DNA of 55,457 bases from Oscillatoriales cyanobacterium. Lineage in GTDB: Bacteria; Cyanobacteriota; Cyanobacteriia; Cyanobacteriales; Microcoleaceae. Where the stretch lies: NCBI GenBank assembly GCA_004293365.1, contig RDYN01000050.1, forward strand, positions 1 through 55,457, in the 5' to 3' direction. Under the pieces are notes generated by a model. The model did no database searches, was not told the origin of the DNA, and saw only the letters and a list, made by a program, of their open reading frames with translations. Both the position numbers and the translations under genes were made by a program. Below, in pieces: positions 8,577 through 15,753 of the stretch (position 1 is its first letter; each line of letters begins with the position of its first letter).

Positions 8577-9700
8577 AGGAGTGATGCACACCTTTTTCGT
8601 GATAATTCGAGATACTGGCGCGACAGGTCTATACCGACAGATTTTCTGCCGAGATTTCCGGCTACAACGAGTGTTGTACCTGTACCACAAAAAGGATCGA
8701 GGATTATACCGCCCTCTGGACAGGTAGCGAGAATCGGAATCAGGCAAAGGTCTTCTGGGTATGGAGCGAAGTGTGCATCCCTTTTCTGGGTATCTTCAGG
8801 AATAATGTCCCAAACATCAGCGGGTTTGCTTCCTTTCGGATGATAACGAAGAAAATAAAAACCCTTATTCCGAAGTTCCTTGGCTCGTCCAGAAACTTTT
8901 TCACTATCAGAGTGCGTCGCACGCTGTTGCCCGCGGATTACCATGCGAAAATCAGATATCCGGCCAACAGCAATGTCGGCGAGCATTTTCTCAAGCGCCT
9001 CAAAAGCTTCTACCTTCTCCTTTTGATTCAAAGAGGTAGATAGTTCGATCTGGCGCTTATATCGCACGCCAGAAACCCCAGTAGCAGAAACGACCGCTCC
9101 ATTTACGACTTTGGCCTCGCGTGGCTTCGATCTAATGGCATCTGCGTTGTAGTAATACTTGGGCTGCTTCACAAAATGAAATACATTTTCGTGAACATTG
9201 CCAAGACGGTCTTTCGTATTATCCATACCGCTCTTTACTTTGTTCCAAATAACACTATTGCGAAGAATCCAACCTTGTTTTTCAGTAAGTTCAAATGCAA
9301 TATGCCACGGAATTCCCAGCAGACTTTTATTCTGATAAGAATCGCCGATATTTAGCCAAAATGACCCTTCATTTTTGAGGACTCGTTTGATCTCGATCGC
9401 AATATCTGCTAGGTTGCTTACATAATCACGGTAATCTTTTTCTAGACCAATTCCTCCATTCTCGTACTCGCGCTTTCCCCAATAAGGGGGAGAAGTCATA
9501 ACAAAATCAATACATGAGTTTGGCAATTGATGCAGTATTTCAAGTGCGTTTCCGAGCATTAGAAGAGGCCGGACATAAGGCTCTTTGGTATATTGTTCAA
9601 ATGATGTTCGATACGCAGTGGATACTATCTGGTCTGAGTAGTTTAAAGACACCGAGTTCGGATCTTCTGTGTATGTCAATACTTGATTTTCACTTGGCAT
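8573..9700 (-). CDS. DNA methyltransferase, beta class, probably N4-cytosine
   Basis: Protein of 375 residues. The catalytic motif IV, TSPPYW (69-74), lies near the N-terminus and the AdoMet motif I, DPFCGTGTT (about 335-343), near the C-terminus, followed by GRKSVGID. This motif order (IV, target-recognition region, I) defines beta-class amino-methyltransferases, and S-P-P-Y is typical of N4-cytosine enzymes, although N6-adenine cannot be excluded. Residues about 130-290 would be the recognition domain. It is the first gene of the restriction-modification pair and overlaps the nuclease gene by 4 bases, so it should protect the host DNA from that nuclease. The start at 9700 leaves a normal N-terminus. 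Confidence 0.9.
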   Translation of the reverse strand: MPSENQVLTYTEDPNSVSLNYSDQIVSTAYRTSFEQYTKEPYVRPLLMLGNALEILHQLPNSCIDFVMTSPPYWGKREYENGGIGLEKDYRDYVSNLADIAIEIKRVLKNEGSFWLNIGDSYQNKSLLGIPWHIAFELTEKQGWILRNSVIWNKVKSGMDNTKDRLGNVHENVFHFVKQPKYYYNADAIRSKPREAKVVNGAVVSATGVSGVRYKRQIELSTSLNQKEKVEAFEALEKMLADIAVGRISDFRMVIRGQQRATHSDSEKVSGRAKELRNKGFYFLRYHPKGSKPADVWDIIPEDTQKRDAHFAPYPEDLCLIPILATCPEGGIILDPFCGTGTTLVVAGNLGRKSVGIDLSRQYLELSRKRCASLL

Positions 9701-9846
9701 TAGCTATTTGCTTCTAGGTCAGGTGTGGGACATAAATATTTATTAAACTAACTTTGTCTTTGGAAAAGGCGATCGCCCATAACAACAAAACAACAGCAGC
9801 CCCAAAATAGAACCACTGTTTCCCCCCAAAACATCCTAGAAATCCA

Positions 9847-10509
9847 TCACAACAAACCGCGATATCTAATAAAAATCAACACCACCGCCCACGATCCCAA
9901 AGCAACCTTTGCAGCCACCAAAATATTCAGCAAAGGCACCACACCACCGCTAACTAATGCCCCAAACTGTCCGTGCGGCAACTCGTACCCACACAAAGTA
10001 ATCGCCGATAATACCACAAAAACCAATACTGAAATCTTCTCCCAAGTCGCCGCGTGCGATCGATCGTAAATCCGCTGCATCCACTCCGATGACGAAGTAA
10101 TCGCCACCAAACCGATCGCAGTTCCCCCCGCAACACCCGCCGCAAAACCGCCTCCGGGAGTCAAATGTCCCCGCAGCGACAATTCAATACTCACCAAAGC
10201 CGCAATAGTTGCTCCCAAACGAGCTAAAACAATTGAAGGTTGATCGGTAAACTGATAAATTGTGCAGGAGGGTCTTTCTGTGGCTAACAGAAAATTAGCG
10301 CCCATAATGGCGATCGTAAATACCACCACTTCAAAAATTGTGTCATACAGGCGATTGCGGAAAATTATCGCCGATACTGCATTCGGAATCCCGCTATCTT
10401 TGACAATCAATTCTACGATCGCCAAACCTGATAAACCTGACGCTGGATTGGCAAAAAATAGCATTTTAATGTAAAGCACTATTCCCGCCGCAATGTAAAC
10501 CCATTTCAT
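9847..10509 (-). CDS. mrpB: Na+/H+ antiporter subunit B-like protein (MnhB domain)
   Basis: Membrane protein of 220 residues with at least five hydrophobic segments. The MnhB signature region includes SIELSLRGHLTPGGGFAAG (about 103-121) and GGTAIGLVAI. The N-terminal third contains NAVSAIIFRNRLYDTIFEV, typical of the B-type subunit or the end of MrpA, as also seen in Mbh-type complexes. It is the last gene of the operon, and its ATG overlaps the upstream stop as ATGA. In the Mrp complex this subunit is part of the membrane module for Na+ export coupled to proton entry. A family name such as MnhB is safer than an exact letter. Confidence 0.85.
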   Translation of the reverse strand: MKWVYIAAGIVLYIKMLFFANPASGLSGLAIVELIVKDSGIPNAVSAIIFRNRLYDTIFEVVVFTIAIMGANFLLATERPSCTIYQFTDQPSIVLARLGATIAALVSIELSLRGHLTPGGGFAAGVAGGTAIGLVAITSSSEWMQRIYDRSHAATWEKISVLVFVVLSAITLCGYELPHGQFGALVSGGVVPLLNILVAAKVALGSWAVVLIFIRYRGLL

Positions 10510-11108
10510 TGATGATCCTCCCCTAAACCTGAAGCAATTTTATAGTCGAGACTCGTGTTTATTGATGCAATTTCCGGCTGCATGATGTCATAAAGCCGTT
10601 GAATTCTCGTGACTGTTTGATAATGTTTGGTTTCGGCACCACCATCTAGCACAGGCACACAACTTGCATGAATTTCCTTCTCCATCAGGGCGCGGTGTAA
10701 AGCCTCCACACAGGTGAAAGGTACTACCTCAATGCGGAGATAATACTTGCTAAAAATCCGGCGAAAATCCTTCATCAATGAGTTAAAATCGCGGGGACTC
10801 TCTACTGTCAACTCCACTTTCAAAACATCGCCATCCGACTCGACAGTCTCCTCTTCCAACACGCCCAGACGCATCACCAAAGACGATCGCACCGCTATCG
10901 CATACAGGGTTATTGCCAGCATCGTACCCATCAAGGCTTCCGTCAATGCCACATCCGCCGCCCCAAATACTGAATAGATCAATGCTGCGATCGCACCCAA
11001 TATCCCGCGAATGACTAGGGCATGGTAGGGATTAGCTTGAACTACTACCATACAAGCAGCCAAGGGCAACAGCGCAGTTAAGATATAGATATAGCTATCA
11101 TCATTCAT
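10506..11108 (-). CDS. DUF4040 / MbhD-like antiporter subunit with a soluble C-terminal domain
   Basis: Protein of 200 residues. The first 75 or so form three hydrophobic segments containing VFGAADVALTEALMGTMLAI, the DUF4040 (MbhD) signature found at the C-terminus of full-length MrpA. The remaining 120 residues are hydrophilic (FNSLMKDFRRIFSKYYLRIE) with no motif I recognise. The large NuoL-like part of MrpA is absent from the whole cluster. This gene therefore supplies only the small MrpA tail domain, an arrangement known from cyanobacterial and archaeal Mrp/Mbh systems. Four-base overlaps on both sides couple it to mrpG and to the MnhB-like gene. Confidence 0.8.
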   Translation of the reverse strand: MNDDSYIYILTALLPLAACMVVVQANPYHALVIRGILGAIAALIYSVFGAADVALTEALMGTMLAITLYAIAVRSSLVMRLGVLEEETVESDGDVLKVELTVESPRDFNSLMKDFRRIFSKYYLRIEVVPFTCVEALHRALMEKEIHASCVPVLDGGAETKHYQTVTRIQRLYDIMQPEIASINTSLDYKIASGLGEDHQ

Positions 11109-11407
11109 AATGTACTTGTGGGAAACTCCGTCTGATTTTCTTGCTCTTCACTGGAACAGTGCGCCAACACATATCCCAGCATTGTATTCCAGATTGCCAA
11201 GGAAAGAATTGCTAAAGTTAGCAGCGGCCATCTACTAGGTATTCTGATCAGCAGCCCGACGACGATTAGCATCGAACCCAAGGTATCTGCAACCGAAAGA
11301 CTGTGTAACTTAAATAATACCGATCGCTTGCCGACTAGGTGAGAAGTTCCCCAAAACCAGAAGAATATTCCTACACCAAAAAAGACATAACTCACCAAAT
11401 CAATCAT
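11105..11407 (-). CDS. mrpG: Na+/H+ antiporter subunit MrpG
   Basis: Protein of 100 residues with three hydrophobic segments and the motifs LHSLSVADTLGSMLIVVGLL and KRSVLFK, characteristic of the MnhG/PhaG family. It is slightly shorter than many homologues but complete. The start codon overlaps the mrpF stop, and its own stop overlaps the next start (ATGA in both cases). MrpG is one of the small subunits required for assembly of the antiporter in the plasma membrane. Confidence 0.88.
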   Translation of the reverse strand: MIDLVSYVFFGVGIFFWFWGTSHLVGKRSVLFKLHSLSVADTLGSMLIVVGLLIRIPSRWPLLTLAILSLAIWNTMLGYVLAHCSSEEQENQTEFPTSTL

Positions 11408-11655
11408 AAATCATCCAGTCGTTTTATTATGTGTGCCAACAGCATTAATCCTGCATTTCCGACAGTGAGGATAATTGCCCCCACAGCGCCAATCATCCAA
11501 TCGTCGCGCAAGACAGATATGAACAAAGTCATAATTCCTGCCTTGCTGGAAATACTGCCCAAGGCTAACATTTTCTGCCAAACATCCTCATCCGTCAATG
11601 CCTCGTACATGGGGATGAGCATCGCTGCAATCATCGCAATTAAGAGCAAATTCAT
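11404..11655 (-). CDS. mrpF: Na+/H+ antiporter subunit MrpF
   Basis: Protein of 83 residues with three membrane segments; the order of hydrophobic blocks and the central SSKAGIMTLFISV fit the MnhF/PhaF family. It lies between mrpE and mrpG with 4-base overlaps on both sides. The expected family length is about 85-95 residues. Confidence 0.82.
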   Translation of the reverse strand: MNLLLIAMIAAMLIPMYEALTDEDVWQKMLALGSISSKAGIMTLFISVLRDDWMIGAVGAIILTVGNAGLMLLAHIIKRLDDL

Positions 11656-12035
11656 GGTTTTTTAATCGGGAAAACCCGGTGAACTTCGTAGCAGCCTTGT
11701 TGGTTGTGTCTCACCACAATTGTTTTGGGAGTAAACGTGATCAGAAATACATCCAAAAATATCATGATCGGCGATCGTTTCATTTTTGCCCGTTCCAAAA
11801 TCATGTCTTCTCCGTTATGGGGACGGACGATAATTTCAAAGGCTTCAATGTATGCTACGGGAATCGCAATTAAGATTTTTTTGAGCATACTTAGCCATTC
11901 CTTAATCCTTTCCGGGGGTGTATTGCCGCGGGGCAGGAGAAATGCGATCAGCACACCAATGATGATATTCGGTACGGTGAAATCGGCGGTAAGCAAGAAC
12001 CAAATTGTCAATCGCAATATGAAACTTCCAATCAT
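11652..12035 (-). CDS. mrpE: Na+/H+ antiporter subunit MrpE
   Basis: Protein of 127 residues with two or three N-terminal membrane segments and a C-terminal hydrophilic domain. The motifs NIIIGVLIAFLLPR, LERAKMKRSPIMIFLDVFLI and TFTPKTIVVR are typical of MnhE (PF01899). The usual length is about 160 residues, so this is a short form. The ATG at 12035 follows a 257-bp gap that holds a mobile element (12111-12221). Expression may therefore depend on read-through from mrpD across the element or on a separate promoter in the gap. Confidence 0.85.
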   Translation of the reverse strand: MIGSFILRLTIWFLLTADFTVPNIIIGVLIAFLLPRGNTPPERIKEWLSMLKKILIAIPVAYIEAFEIIVRPHNGEDMILERAKMKRSPIMIFLDVFLITFTPKTIVVRHNQQGCYEVHRVFPIKKP

Positions 12036-12110
12036 CTTTTTTCCTTCTTAGACTTCTTGCATAAATCTTGAATTGGTGGAACAACCGCAGATGTCATTGA
12101 GATAAACAGA

Positions 12111-12221
12111 TATAGCCTTTCAAGCTCTCCTATGAGGTACGATTGGCCCGCGCCGGGCATAGGCCTGCGCCGGGCATAGGCCTGCGCCGGGCATACCTCA
12201 CAATGCTTGAGAACCGCTATA
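12111..12221. mobile_element. short TA-flanked inverted-repeat element, copy 3
   Basis: The ends are TATAGCCTTTCAAGC and GCTTGAGAACCGCTATA, with the inner motif TGAGGTA inverted to TACCTCA. The interior is three units of the 17-mer GCGCCGGGCATAGGCCT. It lies between mrpE and mrpD. Its interior differs from the ATAGGGC heptamers of copy 1 although the ends are the same. Confidence 0.78.
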
Positions 12222-12291
12222 TTACAAGATACTTTCTACTTTGGCTAGAGGTTTCTTGCATACCCTTACGGTTAGCGATCGCACTTTCTAT

Positions 12292-13734
12292 TCAAGTGTG
12301 GGTTCCTGTCGCTAATGCCATCCAAAAGAGTGCGATCAAGGTTAGAGTCATCACACCTACCAGATGATCGAATTGCTCGGCTGCACGCGGCAGGGCGATC
12401 GCTAACCGTTTAATAATTAAAACATAAATCAGCCACCCGATCGCGATCGTCCCCACTGCTTTGATGATGCTTTCAATGCTATAAGCATCTAAGTACGCTA
12501 TGTTTGCGATAATTAGCCCGCCAATCAAAAGTGCGATCGCTTGCCACAAACCCGGCTTGATTTCTTGTTTTTCTCCGCGCGGTATAAAGATGAATTTGGC
12601 GAAGGTTATAGCTGTACCTACGGCCGCAATATTCATCGGGATCGCCTGCCAAGGTGCTACACTTTTCAATGTCCACACTTTTGCGCCAAATCCTGCCAAC
12701 AAAGGAAAGCCCGAAATCGAGAGACTGGCGATTACTAGGGCTATCCAAATTTTTGGATCGATCGCCTTAGATTGGAGTTCTTTGAAGTTGCGACTTGGTA
12801 AGGAACCGGCAATTAAGAAGAGAGTTGATTTAACTAAACCGTGAGTCAGCGCATAAAAACCACCGACTTCCGGTGCTGAGATAATAAAGCCTAACTGGGC
12901 AATTGTGCTGAATGCTAGCATCCGTTTTGTATCTTTTTCAAAGATGGCATAGGATACTCCCATTAAAGCTGTCGCCACGCCAAATATTCTGACGATAGTA
13001 CCGAGATCGTCGGAAACCAAGGCACAGCGCAACAAAGGTAAGATACTAGCTTTGATGACTATTCCTGAGAGTAATGCTGAGACTGGGGTTTCTGATTCTG
13101 AGTGAGTTAGCGGCAGCCACAATCCCGATACAAAAATCCCTCCTTTGAGCAACAATCCCAGAAAAATCAGGGCTAAAGCTTCGGGTGGAGCACCTTTTAA
13201 ACCGTCAAAAACAAAGGAATTATGTTTTTGATATACTAGCACCGCACCCACTAGGTAAAATAGCATGGCGGTGTTGCTGATAAACAGATAGCGCAAGGCT
13301 ACCCATAAAGAGCGATCGGTGCGAGGATAGGCAATTAACAGAAAAGCTGCAATCCCGCTGACTTCTAAGGCGACGTATAAACTGATAAAATCTTGACAGA
13401 TAAAGGTCGCATTTATACTGCCGTGCAGAATAATCATCTGGGAGTAAAAGAAGGCTGATTTACCGCTGTGCCAACAGTAGAAAATCACCGCAGCAGTTAC
13501 TAGGGCATTTGTCAAGATAAAGTAGGCGCCCAACTGATCTGCGACTACTTCAACACCGAAATTATCTAGTAATTTTAGTTTGAGGGGCGACTTTTCGAGA
13601 AATAGTTGTAGCGCGTAGCCTGCTGAAACAAAGGTGACTGCTAAGGCGAGATATTTGTCAAGCTTGGGAAGTAGATAAATGACGAACCCGATAAAAAATG
13701 GTATTGTCAGCCAAGCGATCGTAATAATATTCAT
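12292..13734 (-). CDS. mrpD: Na+/H+ antiporter subunit MrpD (NuoL/M/N-like)
   Basis: Polytopic membrane protein of 480 residues, about 13-14 segments, of the proton-translocating complex I subunit family (PF00361). The core motifs include QDFISLYVALEVSGIAAFLL (conserved glutamate in the helix), PVSALLSGIVIKASILPLL with the functional lysine, FEKDTKRMLAFSTIAQLGF and GGFYALTHGLVKSTLF. It begins 9 bases after the mrpC stop, so the two are co-transcribed. MrpD provides one of the proton channels of the antiporter. In this cluster it is the only large channel subunit, since the corresponding part of MrpA is missing. Confidence 0.92.
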   Translation of the reverse strand: MNIITIAWLTIPFFIGFVIYLLPKLDKYLALAVTFVSAGYALQLFLEKSPLKLKLLDNFGVEVVADQLGAYFILTNALVTAAVIFYCWHSGKSAFFYSQMIILHGSINATFICQDFISLYVALEVSGIAAFLLIAYPRTDRSLWVALRYLFISNTAMLFYLVGAVLVYQKHNSFVFDGLKGAPPEALALIFLGLLLKGGIFVSGLWLPLTHSESETPVSALLSGIVIKASILPLLRCALVSDDLGTIVRIFGVATALMGVSYAIFEKDTKRMLAFSTIAQLGFIISAPEVGGFYALTHGLVKSTLFLIAGSLPSRNFKELQSKAIDPKIWIALVIASLSISGFPLLAGFGAKVWTLKSVAPWQAIPMNIAAVGTAITFAKFIFIPRGEKQEIKPGLWQAIALLIGGLIIANIAYLDAYSIESIIKAVGTIAIGWLIYVLIIKRLAIALPRAAEQFDHLVGVMTLTLIALFWMALATGTHT

Positions 13735-13743
13735 GGATGGGTT

Positions 13744-14079
13744 TTACGGCGTGTTATTTTTCTCGATCTCGCTGGTTTCCAAAGTCGGGTTATCCCGTGC
13801 TAGCTTCATCACACCCACCAGCATCAGGGCTTGAATCGAAAAGCCGATGACGATCGCAGTTAAGATGATCCCTTGGGGGACGGGATCGGCGAAAGCTCTA
13901 TTTTTGACATCTCCCATAATTGGCGTGAACAAGCCATTGAGGGATGCGATTACGACATAATAGGCAATTACACCGGTGCTCATTACGTCCATAGAGACGA
14001 TCTTCATCACCAGGTTCTTTTTAAGGATGATACCAAAAAATCCGCACAATACTGTGGCAAAGACGAAGGCTTCTAACAC
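13744..14079 (-). CDS. mrpC: Na+/H+ antiporter subunit MrpC (NuoK-like)
   Basis: Protein of 111 residues with three membrane segments. The sequence LCGFFGIILKKNLVMKIVSM matches the start of NuoK/MnhC proteins, and GIILTAIVIGFSIQAL carries the second conserved region. The C-terminus (about 88-111) is hydrophilic. It is the first gene of the operon (C-D-E-F-G-A'-B on the minus strand). The operon promoter should lie in 14080-14160, where I see no clear consensus. Confidence 0.88.
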   Translation of the reverse strand: MLEAFVFATVLCGFFGIILKKNLVMKIVSMDVMSTGVIAYYVVIASLNGLFTPIMGDVKNRAFADPVPQGIILTAIVIGFSIQALMLVGVMKLARDNPTLETSEIEKNNTP

Positions 14080-14572
14080 GGAAAGTTTTGTTGCTTAGGG
14101 TTTGGTGACAATGATACATTACTTGGGTGCTACTAATGTAGAGCGAGTCGATCGATTTTAGATTTGGGATTTTAGATTGAAGGAGGCGTGTAACAGGGGC
14201 GATCGGGCGATCGCACCAGGATGCAGCGGAATGGGAGTAAAATGAATGATATTTCTCTTAACAGTGATGCGCTGACTGGAGACAATAACTCCGGCGTGTA
14301 TGGGCGAGAGAGTGTTTCTTGAGTGTATGATGTCCATTTGCTTATGGCTCAATATACCCTGCATGAGAAGCGGCATTGCCGTGTCCGATTCGGGGATCTG
14401 CGACTTTCATTGAGATGCTCTCTTTTGCACCTGACGCGATCGAGCCTAAACCTCCAGTTATAACCGAGTGTTTAACTGCCCTTCAACCAACAACAATAGT
14501 TCTCTATAAAGTATAAAAAATTATAATTACTTGTTGTTCGGCGTACTGTACAATTCCTGCCAATTTTTGTAT
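14080..14572. other. intergenic stretch upstream of the Mrp operon
   Basis: No convincing gene. Two short imperfect hairpin-forming sequences occur: one around 14368-14385 with a GGCATTGCC core (related to the GGACACGG hairpin at 17737) and one in an A/T-rich tract at 14505-14525. The leader and promoter of the Mrp operon must lie near 14080-14160. Confidence 0.5.
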
Positions 14573-14602
14573 TTGACAAAACCTTTAGTTGTACTCTATA
14601 AT
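14573..14602 (+). promoter_or_regulatory. perfect sigma70-type promoter
   Basis: TTGACA at 14573-14578 and TATAAT at 14597-14602 are separated by 18 bp. Both hexamers match the consensus exactly. The predicted transcript would start at about 14609, at the edge of two structured repeats and with no long open frame behind it, which suggests a non-coding RNA. Confidence 0.7.
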
Positions 14603-14612
14603 ATTAGATGAA

Positions 14613-14734
14613 CAGGTGCCCCGAACTGCACGGGGAGGTATGGTACGGTTGCAATACCGTGCGCCTGTCAAAGACAAGGTGCCCCGAACTGCACGGGGAG
14701 TTATGGTACGGTTGAGATGCCGTGCGCCTGTCAA
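14613..14734. repeat. two tandem 59-bp structured units
   Basis: The units start GGTGCCCCGAACTGCACGG and end GTGCGCCTGTCAA in both copies, separated by 4 bases. Differences fall mostly in the loop of the second hairpin. They form the 5' part of the candidate RNA. Confidence 0.8.
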
Positions 14735-14826
14735 GCTGAAACACTAGAACATTTAATAACAATACCCCGGTTGACAAAACAACGCCCTGCCAAGGCGTAG
14801 AGTGTTCTTTTGAACACTCAGTAAGG

Positions 14827-14860
14827 GCGAAATCCACGGCTATTATAGTCGTGGATTCGC
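14827..14860 (-). terminator. strong hairpin between convergent RNA candidate and DUF3800 gene
   Basis: The arms GCGA-ATCCACG and CGTGGAT-TCGC, extended by CTA/TAG around a 3-base loop, make a stem of about 15 bp with one bulged A and one G-T pair. It lies 9 bases beyond the DUF3800 stop codon and has only a short T run, so termination is plausible but unproven. Confidence 0.5.
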
Positions 14861-14868
14861 ATTTAAAC

Positions 14869-15624
14869 TTACCCTTGATTTGAGCGGTCTTCAAAGTGGA
14901 TTTTCTGCTGGAGAATAGGGATTTTAACCAACTGCATTTTCGGCTTAAGCAGATTGAATGCTTCCTCCAATTCGGCATTGCCACGGGCTGTCCCTGCTTC
15001 CTTTGAACGACGATCGATCAAATACACCACATAATCTGCTATCTGTAAACCAGTGTAAAAGTTTGAGACCCCAAATAAAGGTAATTCCACAAAGTTAGAA
15101 GATTCTTTTTGTGACTTCCACTCTCGATACACTCTGAGCAATCTGTCATCTTGAATGCTGGTATGATGAGCCGAGCGCGAATCCATAAGTAATATTCCAG
15201 TTTCGTTATATTGCTTTAAATAAGCATCTAGCTGCTCTAATAGTTGATTAAAACTTAAGCGATACAAGTCAATGTCATCTTTTATATCTTCCCTGGTTTC
15301 GTGCAATCTTTTTTTGTTCTCTTGAACAGCAAATATATGGCAAGGTAACTGATTCAGAGTTTGGGAAATTTTCTTAAAATATCGAAGGCGAAATTCCTGT
15401 CGGCAATTCTTAAATGAACCCTGCCCTTGCCAAATATCACGCCCCTTAAGTTCCCAGTCTTCAGGTTCCCTTCGACTCAATAGCTCCTTTTTAAGTGCTG
15501 AAACTTCTCTATCCATTTGTGACCAGTCCTGGACATGGATTGCAAAGCTAGCTAAAAAAAAGAAATCTGTCTGTTTATCGTTCCAGGTAGTGCCACCCTC
15601 ATCTACATAAAATAGAATCGTCAT
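14869..15624 (-). CDS. DUF3800 domain protein
   Basis: Protein of 251 residues from the ATG at 15624; an ATG at 15642 would add six residues, but an AAGG sequence sits just before the inner start. The DUF3800 signature is visible: FYVDEGGTT near the N-terminus (usually YIDESG), ILLMDSR in the middle and GLQIADYVVYLI near the C-terminus, all carrying conserved acidic residues. The fold has been related to RNase H-like enzymes and the family turns up in mobile and defence-type neighbourhoods, but no activity is established. It is a single gene, convergent with the candidate structured RNA. Codon use is more A/T-rich than in the neighbouring mnmG, which suggests acquisition. Confidence 0.85.
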   Translation of the reverse strand: MTILFYVDEGGTTWNDKQTDFFFLASFAIHVQDWSQMDREVSALKKELLSRREPEDWELKGRDIWQGQGSFKNCRQEFRLRYFKKISQTLNQLPCHIFAVQENKKRLHETREDIKDDIDLYRLSFNQLLEQLDAYLKQYNETGILLMDSRSAHHTSIQDDRLLRVYREWKSQKESSNFVELPLFGVSNFYTGLQIADYVVYLIDRRSKEAGTARGNAELEEAFNLLKPKMQLVKIPILQQKIHFEDRSNQG

Positions 15625-15753
15625 ATCGCCTTGTAGTAACATTTTAAATATAAATGCTACATTATTATAGTTGTCTTTGAACCTGAAACTTAGATTAAAC
15701 TAAAGATACAGACAAAAATCCTGTCTGTCGCCTGCGCTTCCCCTAAATTAGCC

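Larger units (their letters stand above)
14609..14860 (+). ncRNA. candidate structured small RNA with tandem three-way-junction units
   Basis: Downstream of the perfect promoter there are two tandem 59-bp units (14613-14671 and 14676-14734). Each can fold into an outer stem (AGGTGC with GCGCCT), a first hairpin CCCCG/CGGGG and a second hairpin ACGGT/ACCGT. In the second unit the last pair changes from T-A to T-G without loss of pairing. A perfect 8-bp hairpin with a 4-base loop (14800-14819, GAGTGTTC/GAACACTC) follows. A strong hairpin (14827-14860, stem about 15 bp with one bulge) ends the region just before the convergent DUF3800 stop. No start codon gives a sensible protein. The family is not one I recognise; a dispersed repeat without function remains possible. 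Confidence 0.45.

Noticed and set aside
8577..8747. N-terminal extension of the nuclease by 57 residues
   Set aside because: The extension is antisense-free but lies wholly in the methyltransferase gene in another frame; the ATGA overlap start fits far better.
14158..14376. Minus-strand open frame of 72 codons upstream of the Mrp operon
   Set aside because: No motif, no ribosome site, and a composition unlike coding DNA.
14604..14984. Minus-strand open frame of 126 codons
   Set aside because: It runs through the structured repeats and antisense over the DUF3800 end, and shows no protein motif.
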